Part shown: positions 42,818 to 52,273 of the stretch, piece by piece
Position numbering within the stretch: position 1 is the first letter of the stretch
How the letters are laid out: every line of letters begins with the position of its first letter
Assembly (NCBI GenBank): GCA_934433135.1
Contig: CAKRZO010000001.1
Coordinates: forward strand, 62,001 to 126,000
Source of the DNA: an uncultured Acetatifactor sp.
GTDB taxonomy: Bacteria; Bacillota; Clostridia; Lachnospirales; Lachnospiraceae
Length of the DNA: 64,000 nucleotides
Direction: 5' to 3'
Notes under the pieces: model-generated
Seen by the model: the letters and a program-made list of their open reading frames with translations, nothing else
Databases searched by the model: none
Told to the model about the DNA's origin: nothing
Program-made: the position numbers and the translations under genes

Positions 42818-45342
42818 TACCTTACATACGTCAGGAAACGGTTTCCGTTTTCTGCAAACCATGCGTCGGAATCCTTCAAGCCTTTTTTATAAAGAGCTCC
42901 CGACGCAGGATCCATAATAACAGCATTGAATTCATTGAAGCCGGTTACCAGTACGGCTTCTTTGTTTGCAAGCAAAGCCAGTACTGTGTCGTCCTGATTG
43001 ACATAATGAAGCAACATATCCAGGGAACAGCCGGTAAGATCCAACACCTGCGCATCTTCCAGTTCCTCTTCCAGGATCTCCTGCGCCGTCATTCCCTGAT
43101 CCAGGAGTCTCTGCGTATTGACTGTAACCCCTTCTTTGGCAAGCATGGCATCCAGACAGGCGGCAAGACTTCCCTGTCCCTCGCTCACTTTCTGTTCTTT
43201 AATTGCCATAATCTGATTTCTGGTCGCTCTATTGCCCCGAAACCAGAGAACCTTACCCTGATCATCCGTTACCACGCCAGCCGCATCAGAAGCGTACAAA
43301 ACGGCCGCCGCCGCCGATGTCGTGATTTTGTCAACCCCGAAAGCCGTATAGACATAATAACGGTCAACCGTACCTCCCTTTTCCGGTATCACACTGCGGC
43401 TTCCTTCAAAAAGCAGTTCTTTTGGAAAAAGAACCTGCAAAGTTTTTTCATTCATTTCTCCCGCCGTTTCAATTGCAGTCTCTTTTTCAAATTTCTGTGT
43501 CATCAAAGTTACAATCCGATTTTTCTCCGCATTGCCCGTTTCATTGTTCATAATGTATTCCGGCTGGATTGCCTGCAAACTTCCGTCTTCCTTTTGCTGC
43601 ACCTGCTCTAACGTAATCTGATCCTCTGAAATATCACATCCGGTTACATAAATTCCGTCCCGTTCCAACTCCTTTAACAGATTGCCTTCACTGTCCTGAA
43701 TACAGATCCGGTACATAGGGAAAATCATCTGACCCAGATCATTTTCTCTGAGATCTCCGCTTCTTGCCAGTCCGTAAACAAAATCTTCACTAATAAACCC
43801 AAGCGGGCGCAAAATCGTTCCCTGCTCCGCCTGCATCGTGCCGATCTGTCCTGTGGAAAGATTTCCCGTAAAGAAAATCCCGGAATCTTCTTCCTGCCAT
43901 ACCAGCATTTTCCCGCTTTCGGAAATATACATTTTATCATCCTGATGCACTGTCGCTATGGTTTTGCAGCTCTTTTCATTACTGTCTGCACAGTAAACGG
44001 CTCCGTCCAGATAAAAATAAAGTTCCCCGTTCCGATTAAAATACAGCAGTCTGTCAAACTCCTCCGCCAGAATCTCCGCACTTTTATCCACAGGGATAAA
44101 AAGAAGCTCTTCCGTCGTATTCATTGCACTGTCATAACGATATAGGACAAGTCCCACTTCTCCCTCATGCTTTCCCCGGTTCATATAACCATAAACTGCG
44201 AAATTGACATCTCCGCCTTCTTCCACATCCAGTACTTTCAGATTATGCTCACGGTAAAGTGTTCTCTCATCCTGATTTTTCTCATCAACAAAAGAAAAAA
44301 TTACCGCGGCTCTGTTTGTAGCAAGATTATAGCTGATCAGCCGATCCGCCTGACAAAATACCAGAACTTTGCCATCCTCACTTTCTTCATAGGAAAAATC
44401 TTCTCCCACAATTCCAAGCCGGATCCTGCTTCCATCAAGCATTCCTTCTTCCGGCTCTGGGATCTGGGTCATGGTTCTGTCATAAGAAAGCAAATACATG
44501 CGCTCTGCTCCCGTCAGGTAGCGGACACGGAAAGCCTCTTCCACGTCATAATAAATGCGCCTGTTTTCCTCCGATACGCAAACCCGGTAAGAAAGAACGA
44601 CCGTTCCGGTCTGGGAGGCCAGTTCCCGCATCTGATAGATCGGTTCGGCTACTTCCTCTACCTCCAGGTCTCCCCAGGTAATCTGGTAAAAGCTGCTGTG
44701 AATATTGACTTTGTGAAACGTCGTATTATCTCCGGTGGAATCGGATTCCAGATATCTGGCCAGCTGTTTTTCCTCTGCTAACGTTCTGTCATACGCCGCT
44801 TCATGGAACTCTTTGGCAAAGGCTAATTTCTCTGCGGCATGCATCTGCATCTTGCTGCTCCATACGATACGGGTGTAGTAAGTAATTACCTGCCCATCCT
44901 GTGTATGAAGAAGAAGCACCAGCATATATTCTTTTTCCTCTTCGATCAGATCCTTCAAAGCCAGGTCACAGTTTATTCCGGAAGCGGATTTGCGAGATGT
45001 CACCTGTGGATTCTCAATCAATCGTGTTCCATCCAGACTTCTGACCTGTGCCTCTACCTTTTCTATGATTTTTTCAAACGGAGCAATCACAAAAGAAAGC
45101 CTTCTGTCTTTCGACAATTCCGTCACGTTTTCCCGCTGATAGGCCGTATTCATGGAAAGCGCATATCCATGCAGCATATTATAAGCCATCCCGTCTTTTT
45201 CCATCGTAATCAGAGGAAACGTCGCCCCGGCCATTTCCGCCGTCATGCTGTTGTTTCCCCGGTTCATAACCAGACTGATGGTGATTAGCGCTGTTATAAA
45301 AACAATGATAAAAACGCTTAGTTTAATCAATGCCTTTTTCAT
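42817..45342 (-). CDS. Large anchored extracytoplasmic protein of unknown function
   Basis: 841 residues. An N-terminal membrane helix (LIKLSVFIIVFITALITISLVM) anchors a long soluble part. The middle (about 310-610) has repeated beta-rich segments suggestive of a propeller. The last 110 or so residues (LTGCSLDMLLHYV, VLVTGFNEFNAVIMDP) resemble a C39-type papain-like fold, but the usual catalytic Cys and His are not evident. No family is recognised. It is a single gene with the mobile repeat at 45380-45562 in its upstream region. Confidence 0.6.
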   Translation of the reverse strand: MKKALIKLSVFIIVFITALITISLVMNRGNNSMTAEMAGATFPLITMEKDGMAYNMLHGYALSMNTAYQRENVTELSKDRRLSFVIAPFEKIIEKVEAQVRSLDGTRLIENPQVTSRKSASGINCDLALKDLIEEEKEYMLVLLLHTQDGQVITYYTRIVWSSKMQMHAAEKLAFAKEFHEAAYDRTLAEEKQLARYLESDSTGDNTTFHKVNIHSSFYQITWGDLEVEEVAEPIYQMRELASQTGTVVLSYRVCVSEENRRIYYDVEEAFRVRYLTGAERMYLLSYDRTMTQIPEPEEGMLDGSRIRLGIVGEDFSYEESEDGKVLVFCQADRLISYNLATNRAAVIFSFVDEKNQDERTLYREHNLKVLDVEEGGDVNFAVYGYMNRGKHEGEVGLVLYRYDSAMNTTEELLFIPVDKSAEILAEEFDRLLYFNRNGELYFYLDGAVYCADSNEKSCKTIATVHQDDKMYISESGKMLVWQEEDSGIFFTGNLSTGQIGTMQAEQGTILRPLGFISEDFVYGLARSGDLRENDLGQMIFPMYRICIQDSEGNLLKELERDGIYVTGCDISEDQITLEQVQQKEDGSLQAIQPEYIMNNETGNAEKNRIVTLMTQKFEKETAIETAGEMNEKTLQVLFPKELLFEGSRSVIPEKGGTVDRYYVYTAFGVDKITTSAAAAVLYASDAAGVVTDDQGKVLWFRGNRATRNQIMAIKEQKVSEGQGSLAACLDAMLAKEGVTVNTQRLLDQGMTAQEILEEELEDAQVLDLTGCSLDMLLHYVNQDDTVLALLANKEAVLVTGFNEFNAVIMDPASGALYKKGLKDSDAWFAENGNRFLTYVR

Positions 45343-45379
45343 ATATGTCGTTCTCCCGCTGCTGTTCCGTTATCTTTTC

Positions 45380-45562
45380 GTAACAGTTCAGACAATCATT
45401 CTTGCATGAAATCTGTCTGCCTAAAAATGTCCGTTGACATTTTATGATTGAGCTTAGCGCCATGTTATATGAGCATCGCATCTTACAGATGCGACAAATA
45501 GCTGCGAAGCAGCGGAAAGCGCTAAAAGCGCATTTTTGCGAATGGCGCATCTGAACTGTTAC
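45380..45562. mobile_element. IS66-like MITE, copy 1 (183 bp)
   Basis: Bounded by perfect 13-bp inverted ends GTAACAGTTCAGA/TCTGAACTGTTAC. Direct repeats flank it: ATCTTTTC (45372-45379) and ATCTTTTT (45563-45570), 7 of 8 identical. The interior matches copy 2 over most of its length and contains several stem-loops. No transposase is encoded. GTAA ends with 8-bp target duplications are the hallmark of the IS66 family, so a non-autonomous derivative is inferred. Confidence 0.85.
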
Positions 45563-45578
45563 ATCTTTTTCTGTTGCC

Positions 45579-46775
45579 TTATCCGTTACCTCTTATTGCC
45601 TTGGATCCCTGTACGCTTTCCTGTCCTTCCAGAAGTCTGAACAAGGTCGGATTTATCTGCAGAAAATCAAGCAATTCCCGAATGTCGCTTCCTTTCTGTG
45701 CACGGAATCGTCCCTCTTTTTTTACGGCACGGATCAAAAGATTTTTTGGTGTATGCTCCATGTCAATAAATTCCAGAATCTGCGTTTCATACCCCTGCCG
45801 CTCTAACAGATCGGCTCTTACCGCATCCGTGATCAGTGCAGACATCCGTTCCTTAATCAATCCGTATCGGAAAACGTTCGCCAGCTCTTTACAGTGAATC
45901 TGCCTGTTTACTTCATGCTGACAACAGGGAACTGCAAAAATCACTTTTGCGCCCCACTTTACAGCCTTTTCCAGTGCATAGTCGGTTGCCGTGTCGCAGG
46001 CATGAAGGGATACCACCATATCTACACGATCCGCTCCTTCATAAGAGCTGATGTCTCCCTTTTCGAAATGCAGATTCTCATATCCGCATTGAAGAGCCAG
46101 TCTGCTGCAGGAATCAATGACATCCGCTTTTAAATCAAGTCCGGTAACAGACAGCTCTCTTTTCTTTAATTCATGCAGATAGTAATACATGGCAAAGGTC
46201 AGATAGGACTTGCCGCAACCGAAATCCACAATTCGTATCGGGCGATCCTTCGGCAGCTTTTCCAGGATATCTTCAATAAACTCCAGATAACGGTTAATCT
46301 GCCGGAATTTATCATACCTTGCTTTCGTAATCTTTCCTTCCGTGGTCTGAACACCGAGCCCCACCAGGAAATCCACCGGTATCCCTTCTCTTAAAATGTA
46401 CTGTTTCTCTCTGTTATGTTCTATCACAGTCGGTGCTTTCTGCACTTTTTCTTTTGCTTTCTGCACCTTGATTGTCATCCGGCCTTTTTTACTGATCAAT
46501 ACCACTGCGTTTTCTTCTTCCGCCATAACTGCCGCCTGATGAAAAATACCGTCAAGCCACTGCTTTATACGGACAATCGTCTCTTCTTTGGTGCCGTTTT
46601 TATGGAAAACCTGATTCCCCTTATAGACCGTCTCCTGGAATAACAGACCGCCCTTTATCAGTACCGGACGAATTTTTACTTTGGAAGCGGTTTCCTTTTT
46701 TTCGGAATCACTTAAAACAATCTGTCTGAGTTTTTCATTCAGTATTCTTTGCAGCAAAACCTCTAACTCGTTCAT
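45579..46775 (-). CDS. SAM-dependent methyltransferase, Methyltransf_32-like
   Basis: 398 residues from ATG 46775; the open frame extends upstream into the previous gene without a better start. SAM motif I is VDFGCGKSYLTFAMYYYL, followed by TGLDLKADVID. The signature SLHACDTATDYAL and VPCCQHEVN belong to a METTL25/Methyltransf_32-like group thought to act on RNA or protein. The substrate is unknown. The N-terminal 150 residues form a separate, less conserved domain. Confidence 0.85.
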   Translation of the reverse strand: MNELEVLLQRILNEKLRQIVLSDSEKKETASKVKIRPVLIKGGLLFQETVYKGNQVFHKNGTKEETIVRIKQWLDGIFHQAAVMAEEENAVVLISKKGRMTIKVQKAKEKVQKAPTVIEHNREKQYILREGIPVDFLVGLGVQTTEGKITKARYDKFRQINRYLEFIEDILEKLPKDRPIRIVDFGCGKSYLTFAMYYYLHELKKRELSVTGLDLKADVIDSCSRLALQCGYENLHFEKGDISSYEGADRVDMVVSLHACDTATDYALEKAVKWGAKVIFAVPCCQHEVNRQIHCKELANVFRYGLIKERMSALITDAVRADLLERQGYETQILEFIDMEHTPKNLLIRAVKKEGRFRAQKGSDIRELLDFLQINPTLFRLLEGQESVQGSKAIRGNG

Positions 46776-46858
46776 TCCGTCAGCCTTTCTGAACAGGAAA
46801 GCTGTGCAAAGGAAACTTACTCTTCCATTTGTACAGCTTTCCTGTTTCGCTATGGAAC

Positions 46859-47278
46859 TCAATACAGAAAGCCGGCTCGCCTTCCGCCATGTCTTCTTTT
46901 ATAAATTTCGTTATATAAAAGAACCTGTATCAGACTCCTTTTCCATTCCCGCAGTCCGGGATCCGGCATGTTTTCTGCCTCCCCGCTTTCTGCGTCATTT
47001 GGTTTTATTTCTTTTTGTTCTTCTCTTTCTATCACGGTCAGAATGCTTTCCGCCAGCCTCTCCAGACTGCAGCGATCCGGATACTCATCATAAATCATAC
47101 TTCCTTCATAATCCATCTTATCCAGAATCCACGCAATCCGTTTCTGATATTTTTTGACCTCTCCGGGATACAGCTGTTGAAGGTATTCCATATCCTTAAG
47201 GACCGTTTCCTCTTTCGGACTGCCGTAAGGCAGCGGATATGTCATATAATAGGGCAGAATGCGGCGATTAAAATCCAT
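46859..47278 (-). CDS. Small conserved-looking protein of unknown function
   Basis: 139 residues, soluble, with a Tyr/Pro-rich start (MDFNRRILPYYMTYPLPYG) and a helical middle (EVKKYQKRIAWILDKMDYEGSMIYDEYPD). It lies about 100 bases downstream of atpC and 83 bases ahead of the methyltransferase start. Codon use and spacing support a real gene. I do not recognise the family. Confidence 0.7.
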   Translation of the reverse strand: MDFNRRILPYYMTYPLPYGSPKEETVLKDMEYLQQLYPGEVKKYQKRIAWILDKMDYEGSMIYDEYPDRCSLERLAESILTVIEREEQKEIKPNDAESGEAENMPDPGLREWKRSLIQVLLYNEIYKRRHGGRRAGFLY

Positions 47279-47379
47279 TCCTTAACCCCTTTTTCTCTTA
47301 ACATATGCACCGACCGGCGATCCGTGACAATTTTTACCGTCTCACGGCTTTTTGTGTTCCGCTTGCTCTTCTTATGACT

Positions 47380-47784
47380 TTAATGCAGAACCGAGATCCT
47401 GGCAATGGCCCTTTGCAGTGCCGTCTCCGCCCTGGCGATATCTGTCTGCGGCGTTCTGCTGTGCAGTCTTTCCTCCGCACGTTCCATTGCTTCCTTTGCT
47501 CTTTCCTCGTCTATTTCCTCCGGCCATTCAATGACTTCCGCAAGAATAGCAACCTTATCCGGCTCAATGACACAAAAGCCTGCATGCAGAGCCGCTTTCT
47601 TTTCCGCGGATGCTTCATATATCGTCAGAACCCCGGGAGCAATGACTACAGTAAGCGGAATATGCCCCGGAAGAACACCGATCTGTCCTTCCGTGGTATT
47701 CATCTCAACCATATCCACATTTCCTTCATAAAACACTCTTTCGGGTGTAACGATACGCAGGGTAAAACTCTTTTCCGCTCCCAT
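47380..47784 (-). CDS. atpC: F-type ATP synthase epsilon subunit
   Basis: 134 residues, full length. The N-terminal beta sandwich has FTLRIVTPERVFYEG and GQIGVLPGHIPLTVVIAPG, and the C-terminal helical hairpin has an ALQRAIARI repeat. It belongs to the central stalk and regulates rotation. It is the last atp gene, 42 bases after atpD. Confidence 0.96.
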   Translation of the reverse strand: MGAEKSFTLRIVTPERVFYEGNVDMVEMNTTEGQIGVLPGHIPLTVVIAPGVLTIYEASAEKKAALHAGFCVIEPDKVAILAEVIEWPEEIDEERAKEAMERAEERLHSRTPQTDIARAETALQRAIARISVLH

Positions 47785-47826
47785 ACTTTCTCGATTCCTT
47801 TCCCATCCGGTATCCGCTTGCTTTTA

Positions 47827-49221
47827 TCAGGCCTTTTTTACTCTGGCAAGGACGTCATCAATGCTTCCGGCATTCAGGAAATAACTCTCCGGAATGTCAT
47901 CATGCTTTCCTTCCAGAATCTCTGCAAAGCTGCGGATTGTCTCGCTGACCGGCACATACTTTCCTTCCAGTCCGGTAAACTGACCGGCTACATGGAAAGG
48001 CTGCGATAAGAACCTTTGTACCTTTCTTGCGCGGTTTACAACAAGTCTATCCTCTTCTGACAGTTCGTCCATACCCAGAATCGCAATAATATCCTGCAAT
48101 TCCTTATAGCGCTGCAAAATCTCCTGAACACCTCTTGCAACCCGGTAATGTTCTTCTCCTACCACTCCCGGCTCCAGAATACGGGAAGTAGACTCCAAAG
48201 GATCTACCGCAGGATAAATACCAAGTTCTACAATGGAACGGGAAAGTACGGTTGTGGCATCCAGATGCGCAAAGGTCGTAGCCGGTGCCGGGTCTGTCAG
48301 GTCATCCGCAGGTACATAAACGGCCTGAACGGAGGTGATGGATCCCTTCTTGGTAGAGGTAATTCTCTCCTGCAATGCGCCCATTTCCGTCTGCAGTGTG
48401 GGCTGATATCCTACTGCGGAAGGCATTCTTCCCAAAAGCGCGGACACTTCGCTTCCTGCCTGAGTAAAACGGAAAATATTGTCAATAAACAAAAGCACAT
48501 CCCGTCCACCCTGATCCCGGAAATATTCCGCCATCGTAAGACCGGTAAGTCCGACTCTCATTCTGGCTCCGGGCGGTTCGTTCATCTGTCCGAACACCAT
48601 AGTTGTCTTATCAATAACACCGGATTCCTGCATCTCATGGTACAGGTCGTTTCCTTCTCTGGTACGTTCTCCTACACCGGTAAAAACAGAATATCCGCCG
48701 TGCTCTGTTGCAATATTACGGATCAGTTCCTGGATCAGAACCGTTTTTCCTACTCCGGCTCCTCCGAAAAGTCCGATTTTTCCGCCTCTCTGGTAAGGGC
48801 AGAGAAGGTCAATGACTTTAATTCCCGTTTCCAGAAGCTCTGTTCTGGTGGACTGTTCTTCAAAAGCGGGTGCCGGTCTGTGAATCGGTTCATAGGTCAC
48901 ATTCTCCGGAGCCGGTTTATTATCTATCGGTTCTCCCAGCACATTAAAGAGCCTTCCCAATGTATTTTCTCCTACCGGCACGCTGATCGGAGCCCCGGTG
49001 GCAATTGCCTCCATTCCTCTGACCAGTCCGTCGGTACTGCCCATGGCAATACATCTGACCGTATCGTCTCCCAGATGCTGGGCAACCTCCACCGTCAGTC
49101 TGCCGTTTTCGGCTGTGGGAATATAAATGGCTTCATTGATCTGCGGCAGTTTCCCTTCCTCAAACCGGATATCCAGTACTGCACCGATAATCTGGGTTAC
49201 CTTTCCTTTTATTTCTGCCAT
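47827..49221 (-). CDS. atpD: F-type ATP synthase beta subunit
   Basis: 464 residues. It is the catalytic subunit of F1. Walker A is GGAGVGKTVLIQEL, Walker B is VLLFIDNIFRFTQAGSEVSALLGRMPSAVGYQPTL in outline, and the DELSEEDRLVVNRARK segment is present. It follows atpG after 84 bases that carry a relic end of the mobile repeat. Confidence 0.99.
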   Translation of the reverse strand: MAEIKGKVTQIIGAVLDIRFEEGKLPQINEAIYIPTAENGRLTVEVAQHLGDDTVRCIAMGSTDGLVRGMEAIATGAPISVPVGENTLGRLFNVLGEPIDNKPAPENVTYEPIHRPAPAFEEQSTRTELLETGIKVIDLLCPYQRGGKIGLFGGAGVGKTVLIQELIRNIATEHGGYSVFTGVGERTREGNDLYHEMQESGVIDKTTMVFGQMNEPPGARMRVGLTGLTMAEYFRDQGGRDVLLFIDNIFRFTQAGSEVSALLGRMPSAVGYQPTLQTEMGALQERITSTKKGSITSVQAVYVPADDLTDPAPATTFAHLDATTVLSRSIVELGIYPAVDPLESTSRILEPGVVGEEHYRVARGVQEILQRYKELQDIIAILGMDELSEEDRLVVNRARKVQRFLSQPFHVAGQFTGLEGKYVPVSETIRSFAEILEGKHDDIPESYFLNAGSIDDVLARVKKA

Positions 49222-49263
49222 TTCTGTAATCCTTTCTCTTTTTGGGTAACAGTTTCATACATC

Positions 49264-49279
49264 GTAACAGTTCAGACAC
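49264..49279. repeat. Solo end of the IS66-like MITE inside the atp operon
   Basis: GTAACAGTTCAGACAC matches the outer end of the complete elements. A second partial copy, GTAACAGTTT, begins at 49246. There is no opposite end. Both lie in the gap between atpG and atpD. Confidence 0.55.
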
Positions 49280-49305
49280 ACCCTTTGCAAAAGCAGCCTC
49301 TTTCG

Positions 49306-50181
49306 TCAGGAGATTGCTTCCGCTCCGGCAATAATTTCCGTCAGTTCCTGCGTAATCGATCCCTGTCTTGCCCTGTTATATTTCAATGTCAGATCTTCAA
49401 TCATTTCTTCCGCATTTCCGGTCGCATTATCCATAGCCTGCATCCGGGCTGCATTTTCACTGGCAGAAGCATCCATCATTGCCTCATAAATCAGGCTGGT
49501 AACGTATTTCGGAATAATAATATCCAGTACCTGTTCTTCGGAAGGCTCAAAATTCATAAGAAGTTCTGCTTCTTTCAGTTCTGCCTGTTTCTTCGCTTCG
49601 TCAGAATCTTCCGACTGTGTAAGCGGAAGCAGTTTCCTTAATTTCGGTTCGAAATTCACGGTATTTTTAAAGAATGTATACGCAACATAAATTTCGCTTA
49701 CTTCTCCGCTTTCATACAAAGGAAGCAATTCTTTGCTCAATTTTGCAGCTTCCGAATAAGCCGGTGTTTCCGCCATCTGCGAAAGATCCTTCTGTATCGA
49801 AAATCCCTTGCGCAAAAGCATTTCTCTTCCCTTACCGCCGATGGTATACAAAAGCAGCTGTTCTTTGTCAAAATTCTCCTGCAGAAACATCCGGACAATA
49901 TTGGAATTATAGCCTCCCGCAAGACCTCTGTCGGACGTAATCACAATGACTGCCTTCTTCCCTCCCGGCCTTGCGGTCAGGAAGGGATGTCCGGACGTCT
50001 CTACTCTGGAAAGCATACTGCTTACGGTGCGATACATATATTCAAAATAAGTCTGCGATTTCTCGACTTCCGCCCTGGCATGCTGCAGCTTGACTGTAGC
50101 AACCAGCTTCATTGCCCTGGTAATCTGCTGCGTACTTTGAATGCTGCTCTTTCGCCGCTTAATATCACGCATTGATGCCAT
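49306..50181 (-). CDS. atpG: F-type ATP synthase gamma subunit
   Basis: 291 residues from the family-typical start MASMRDIKRRK at 50181. The coiled-coil ends are typical (STQQITRAMKLVA at the N-terminus, NRARQGSITQELTEIIAGAEAI at the C-terminus). It is the rotor shaft. The start overlaps the atpA stop by 17 bases. Confidence 0.97.
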   Translation of the reverse strand: MASMRDIKRRKSSIQSTQQITRAMKLVATVKLQHARAEVEKSQTYFEYMYRTVSSMLSRVETSGHPFLTARPGGKKAVIVITSDRGLAGGYNSNIVRMFLQENFDKEQLLLYTIGGKGREMLLRKGFSIQKDLSQMAETPAYSEAAKLSKELLPLYESGEVSEIYVAYTFFKNTVNFEPKLRKLLPLTQSEDSDEAKKQAELKEAELLMNFEPSEEQVLDIIIPKYVTSLIYEAMMDASASENAARMQAMDNATGNAEEMIEDLTLKYNRARQGSITQELTEIIAGAEAIS

Positions 50182-51691
50182 AACTGCCGACCATGCCTTT
50201 CTTGAATTCCACAATTGCTTTCTTTAAAAGTTCTTCTGTCTGCTCGGAAATGACTTTTTCCTTGGCGATATTCCCCGGTATCTCCGGATAATGGGTATCC
50301 AGGAATTCAAAGAATTTCGTTTCAAAATCCCCGATCTCATTTACCGGCACATCCAGCAGATACTTATTGGTAGCCGCATAGATGATGATGACCTGATATT
50401 CTACCGCCATCGGCTTGTGTACGGGCTGTTTTAAGATCTCCCGAATCCGTTCGCCCTGCGCCAGCTTTTCCTTGGTATCCGCATCCAGCTCGGATCCGAA
50501 CTGGGAAAAAGCTGCAAGTTCCCTGTACTGTGCCAGCTCCACACGAATCGGCGCAGCAATCTTCTTCATGGCTTTGATCTGTGCCGCGCCGCCTACTCTG
50601 GATACCGACAAACCGGCATTGACTGCAGGTCTGTATCCGGCATTAAACATCTCCGTTTCCAGATAAATCTGTCCGTCGGTAATGGAAATGACATTCGTAG
50701 GAATATAAGCCGATACATCTCCGGCCTGTGTCTCGATAATCGGAAGCGCCGTAAGGGAACCTCCGCCGTATTCTTCGCTCATTCTGGCCGCACGCTCCAA
50801 CAGCCTGGAATGCAGGTAGAAAACATCTCCGGGATACGCCTCTCTTCCGGGCGGACGACGAAGCAGCAAAGAAAGTGTACGGTATGCCATGGCATGTTTA
50901 CTTAAGTCATCATACACTACAAGCACATCTTCTCCGTTTTCCATCCACTCTTCTCCGACTGCACAGCCGCTGTAAGGAGCAATGTACTGTAACGGCGCCA
51001 GATCGCTGGCCGTGGATACTACTACCGTAGTATAATTCATAGCACCGAACTCTTCCAGCGTTTTAACAATACCTGCCACGGTGGAAGCCTTCTGTCCGAT
51101 TGCCACATAAATACATTTCACATTCTGCCCTTTTTGATTAATAATGGTATCAATTGCAATGGCAGTCTTTCCTGTCTGGCGGTCTCCGATAATCAGTTCC
51201 CTTTGTCCTCTTCCGATAGGAACCATGGAATCGATCGCCTTGATTCCGGTCTGCAGCGGTGTGTCCACACTCTTTCTGGTAATAACGCCGCTGGCTACAC
51301 GTTCTATTTTCCGATACCGCTCCGTATGGATGGGACCTTTGCCGTCAATCGGCTGACCAAGCGCATTGACAACTCTTCCCAGAAGAGCATCCCCTACAGG
51401 AACCTCTACCACACGTCCGGTAGTTTTTACAAGGTCTCCTTCGTTAATATTCCTCTGGTTTCCCAGCAAAACGGCACCTACATTATCTTCCTCCAGGTTC
51501 AGCACCATACCGTATACTTCACCGGGAAATTCCAGCAATTCACCCTGCATGGCTTTTTCCAGTCCATGAATACGGGCAATGCCGTCCGCCACCTGAATGA
51601 CCGTACCTACATCCGATACATCCAGCCGGGAAGCATATCTTTTAATCTGTTCTTTGATAACTGAACTGATTTCTTCCGGTCTAAGATTCAT
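50165..51691 (-). CDS. atpA: F-type ATP synthase alpha subunit
   Basis: 508 residues. Walker A is GDRQTGKTAIAIDTI, and PYSGCAVGEEW, VSRVGGAAQIKAMK and RELAAFSQFGSELD are typical of the non-catalytic F1 subunit. It lies 33 bases after atpH. Confidence 0.99.
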   Translation of the reverse strand: MNLRPEEISSVIKEQIKRYASRLDVSDVGTVIQVADGIARIHGLEKAMQGELLEFPGEVYGMVLNLEEDNVGAVLLGNQRNINEGDLVKTTGRVVEVPVGDALLGRVVNALGQPIDGKGPIHTERYRKIERVASGVITRKSVDTPLQTGIKAIDSMVPIGRGQRELIIGDRQTGKTAIAIDTIINQKGQNVKCIYVAIGQKASTVAGIVKTLEEFGAMNYTTVVVSTASDLAPLQYIAPYSGCAVGEEWMENGEDVLVVYDDLSKHAMAYRTLSLLLRRPPGREAYPGDVFYLHSRLLERAARMSEEYGGGSLTALPIIETQAGDVSAYIPTNVISITDGQIYLETEMFNAGYRPAVNAGLSVSRVGGAAQIKAMKKIAAPIRVELAQYRELAAFSQFGSELDADTKEKLAQGERIREILKQPVHKPMAVEYQVIIIYAATNKYLLDVPVNEIGDFETKFFEFLDTHYPEIPGNIAKEKVISEQTEELLKKAIVEFKKGMVGSYGINA

Positions 51692-51724
51692 GTTTCTTAA
51701 GCACCTTTCTTCCAGTCGGGATCT

Positions 51725-52273
51725 TTAGCCCAACTGAATCTGTAATAACTGACTGGTCAGATCACTCAGCTTTGTCCGAATACTGCTGTCCACTATCCTG
51801 TCGTCAATTCGAATGATCATGCCGCCTATCAAACCAGGATCCACCTGATAATGACACTCTATGGTTTTATAACCGGCTGTCTGCAACAGCCGTCTCTTCA
51901 CTTCCTGCTTCTTCTCTTCCCCGAGTTCTACGGCAGTTGTTACAAAAGCAGTTCCGATTCCCTGCTCTTTCTTAAAAGCTTCCGTATACCAGGCAAAAAT
52001 TTTCGTAAGCTCCCCGTATCGTCCTTTCCGGACAATCAGAGAAAGAAAGCCGAACATCTCTTCACTGATTCTGCCCTGAAAAACATTTTTCAGGATTTCC
52101 TCTTTGTCGCAGACAGGAATTCCCGGATGACCCATCAGGCTGCTGAACTCGGGATTATCTTTCAAAACCTTTTCAATTTCCTCGATCTCTTCCAGAAAAT
52201 CCAAGCCTTTTTTTTCCTCTCCGGCAAGCTCAAGCAATGCTCTGCCGTACACCGAAGCTGCTAACTTAGCCAT
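51725..52273 (-). CDS. atpH: F-type ATP synthase delta subunit
   Basis: 182 residues. The N-terminus is ASVYGRALLELA and the C-terminal segment DPGLIGGMIIRIDDRIVDSSIRTKL is the family signature. It links F1 to the b-subunit stalk. The start overlaps the atpF end by 13 bases. Confidence 0.96.
   Translation of the reverse strand: MAKLAASVYGRALLELAGEEKKGLDFLEEIEEIEKVLKDNPEFSSLMGHPGIPVCDKEEILKNVFQGRISEEMFGFLSLIVRKGRYGELTKIFAWYTEAFKKEQGIGTAFVTTAVELGEEKKQEVKRRLLQTAGYKTIECHYQVDPGLIGGMIIRIDDRIVDSSIRTKLSDLTSQLLQIQLG

Noticed and set aside
42685..43611. A 308-codon plus-strand frame overlapping the ligase 3' end and the 841-residue gene
   Set aside because: It runs antisense through a gene with a signal anchor and good start; no ribosome binding site or recognisable domain.
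45323..45550. A 75-codon minus-strand frame before the 841-residue gene
   Set aside because: It lies almost entirely inside MITE copy 1 and is interrupted in the other copies.
48148..49641. A 497-codon open frame on the plus strand opposite atpD and atpG
   Set aside because: It is fully antisense to two highly conserved genes and its translation lacks any family features; codon bias of the real strand explains it.
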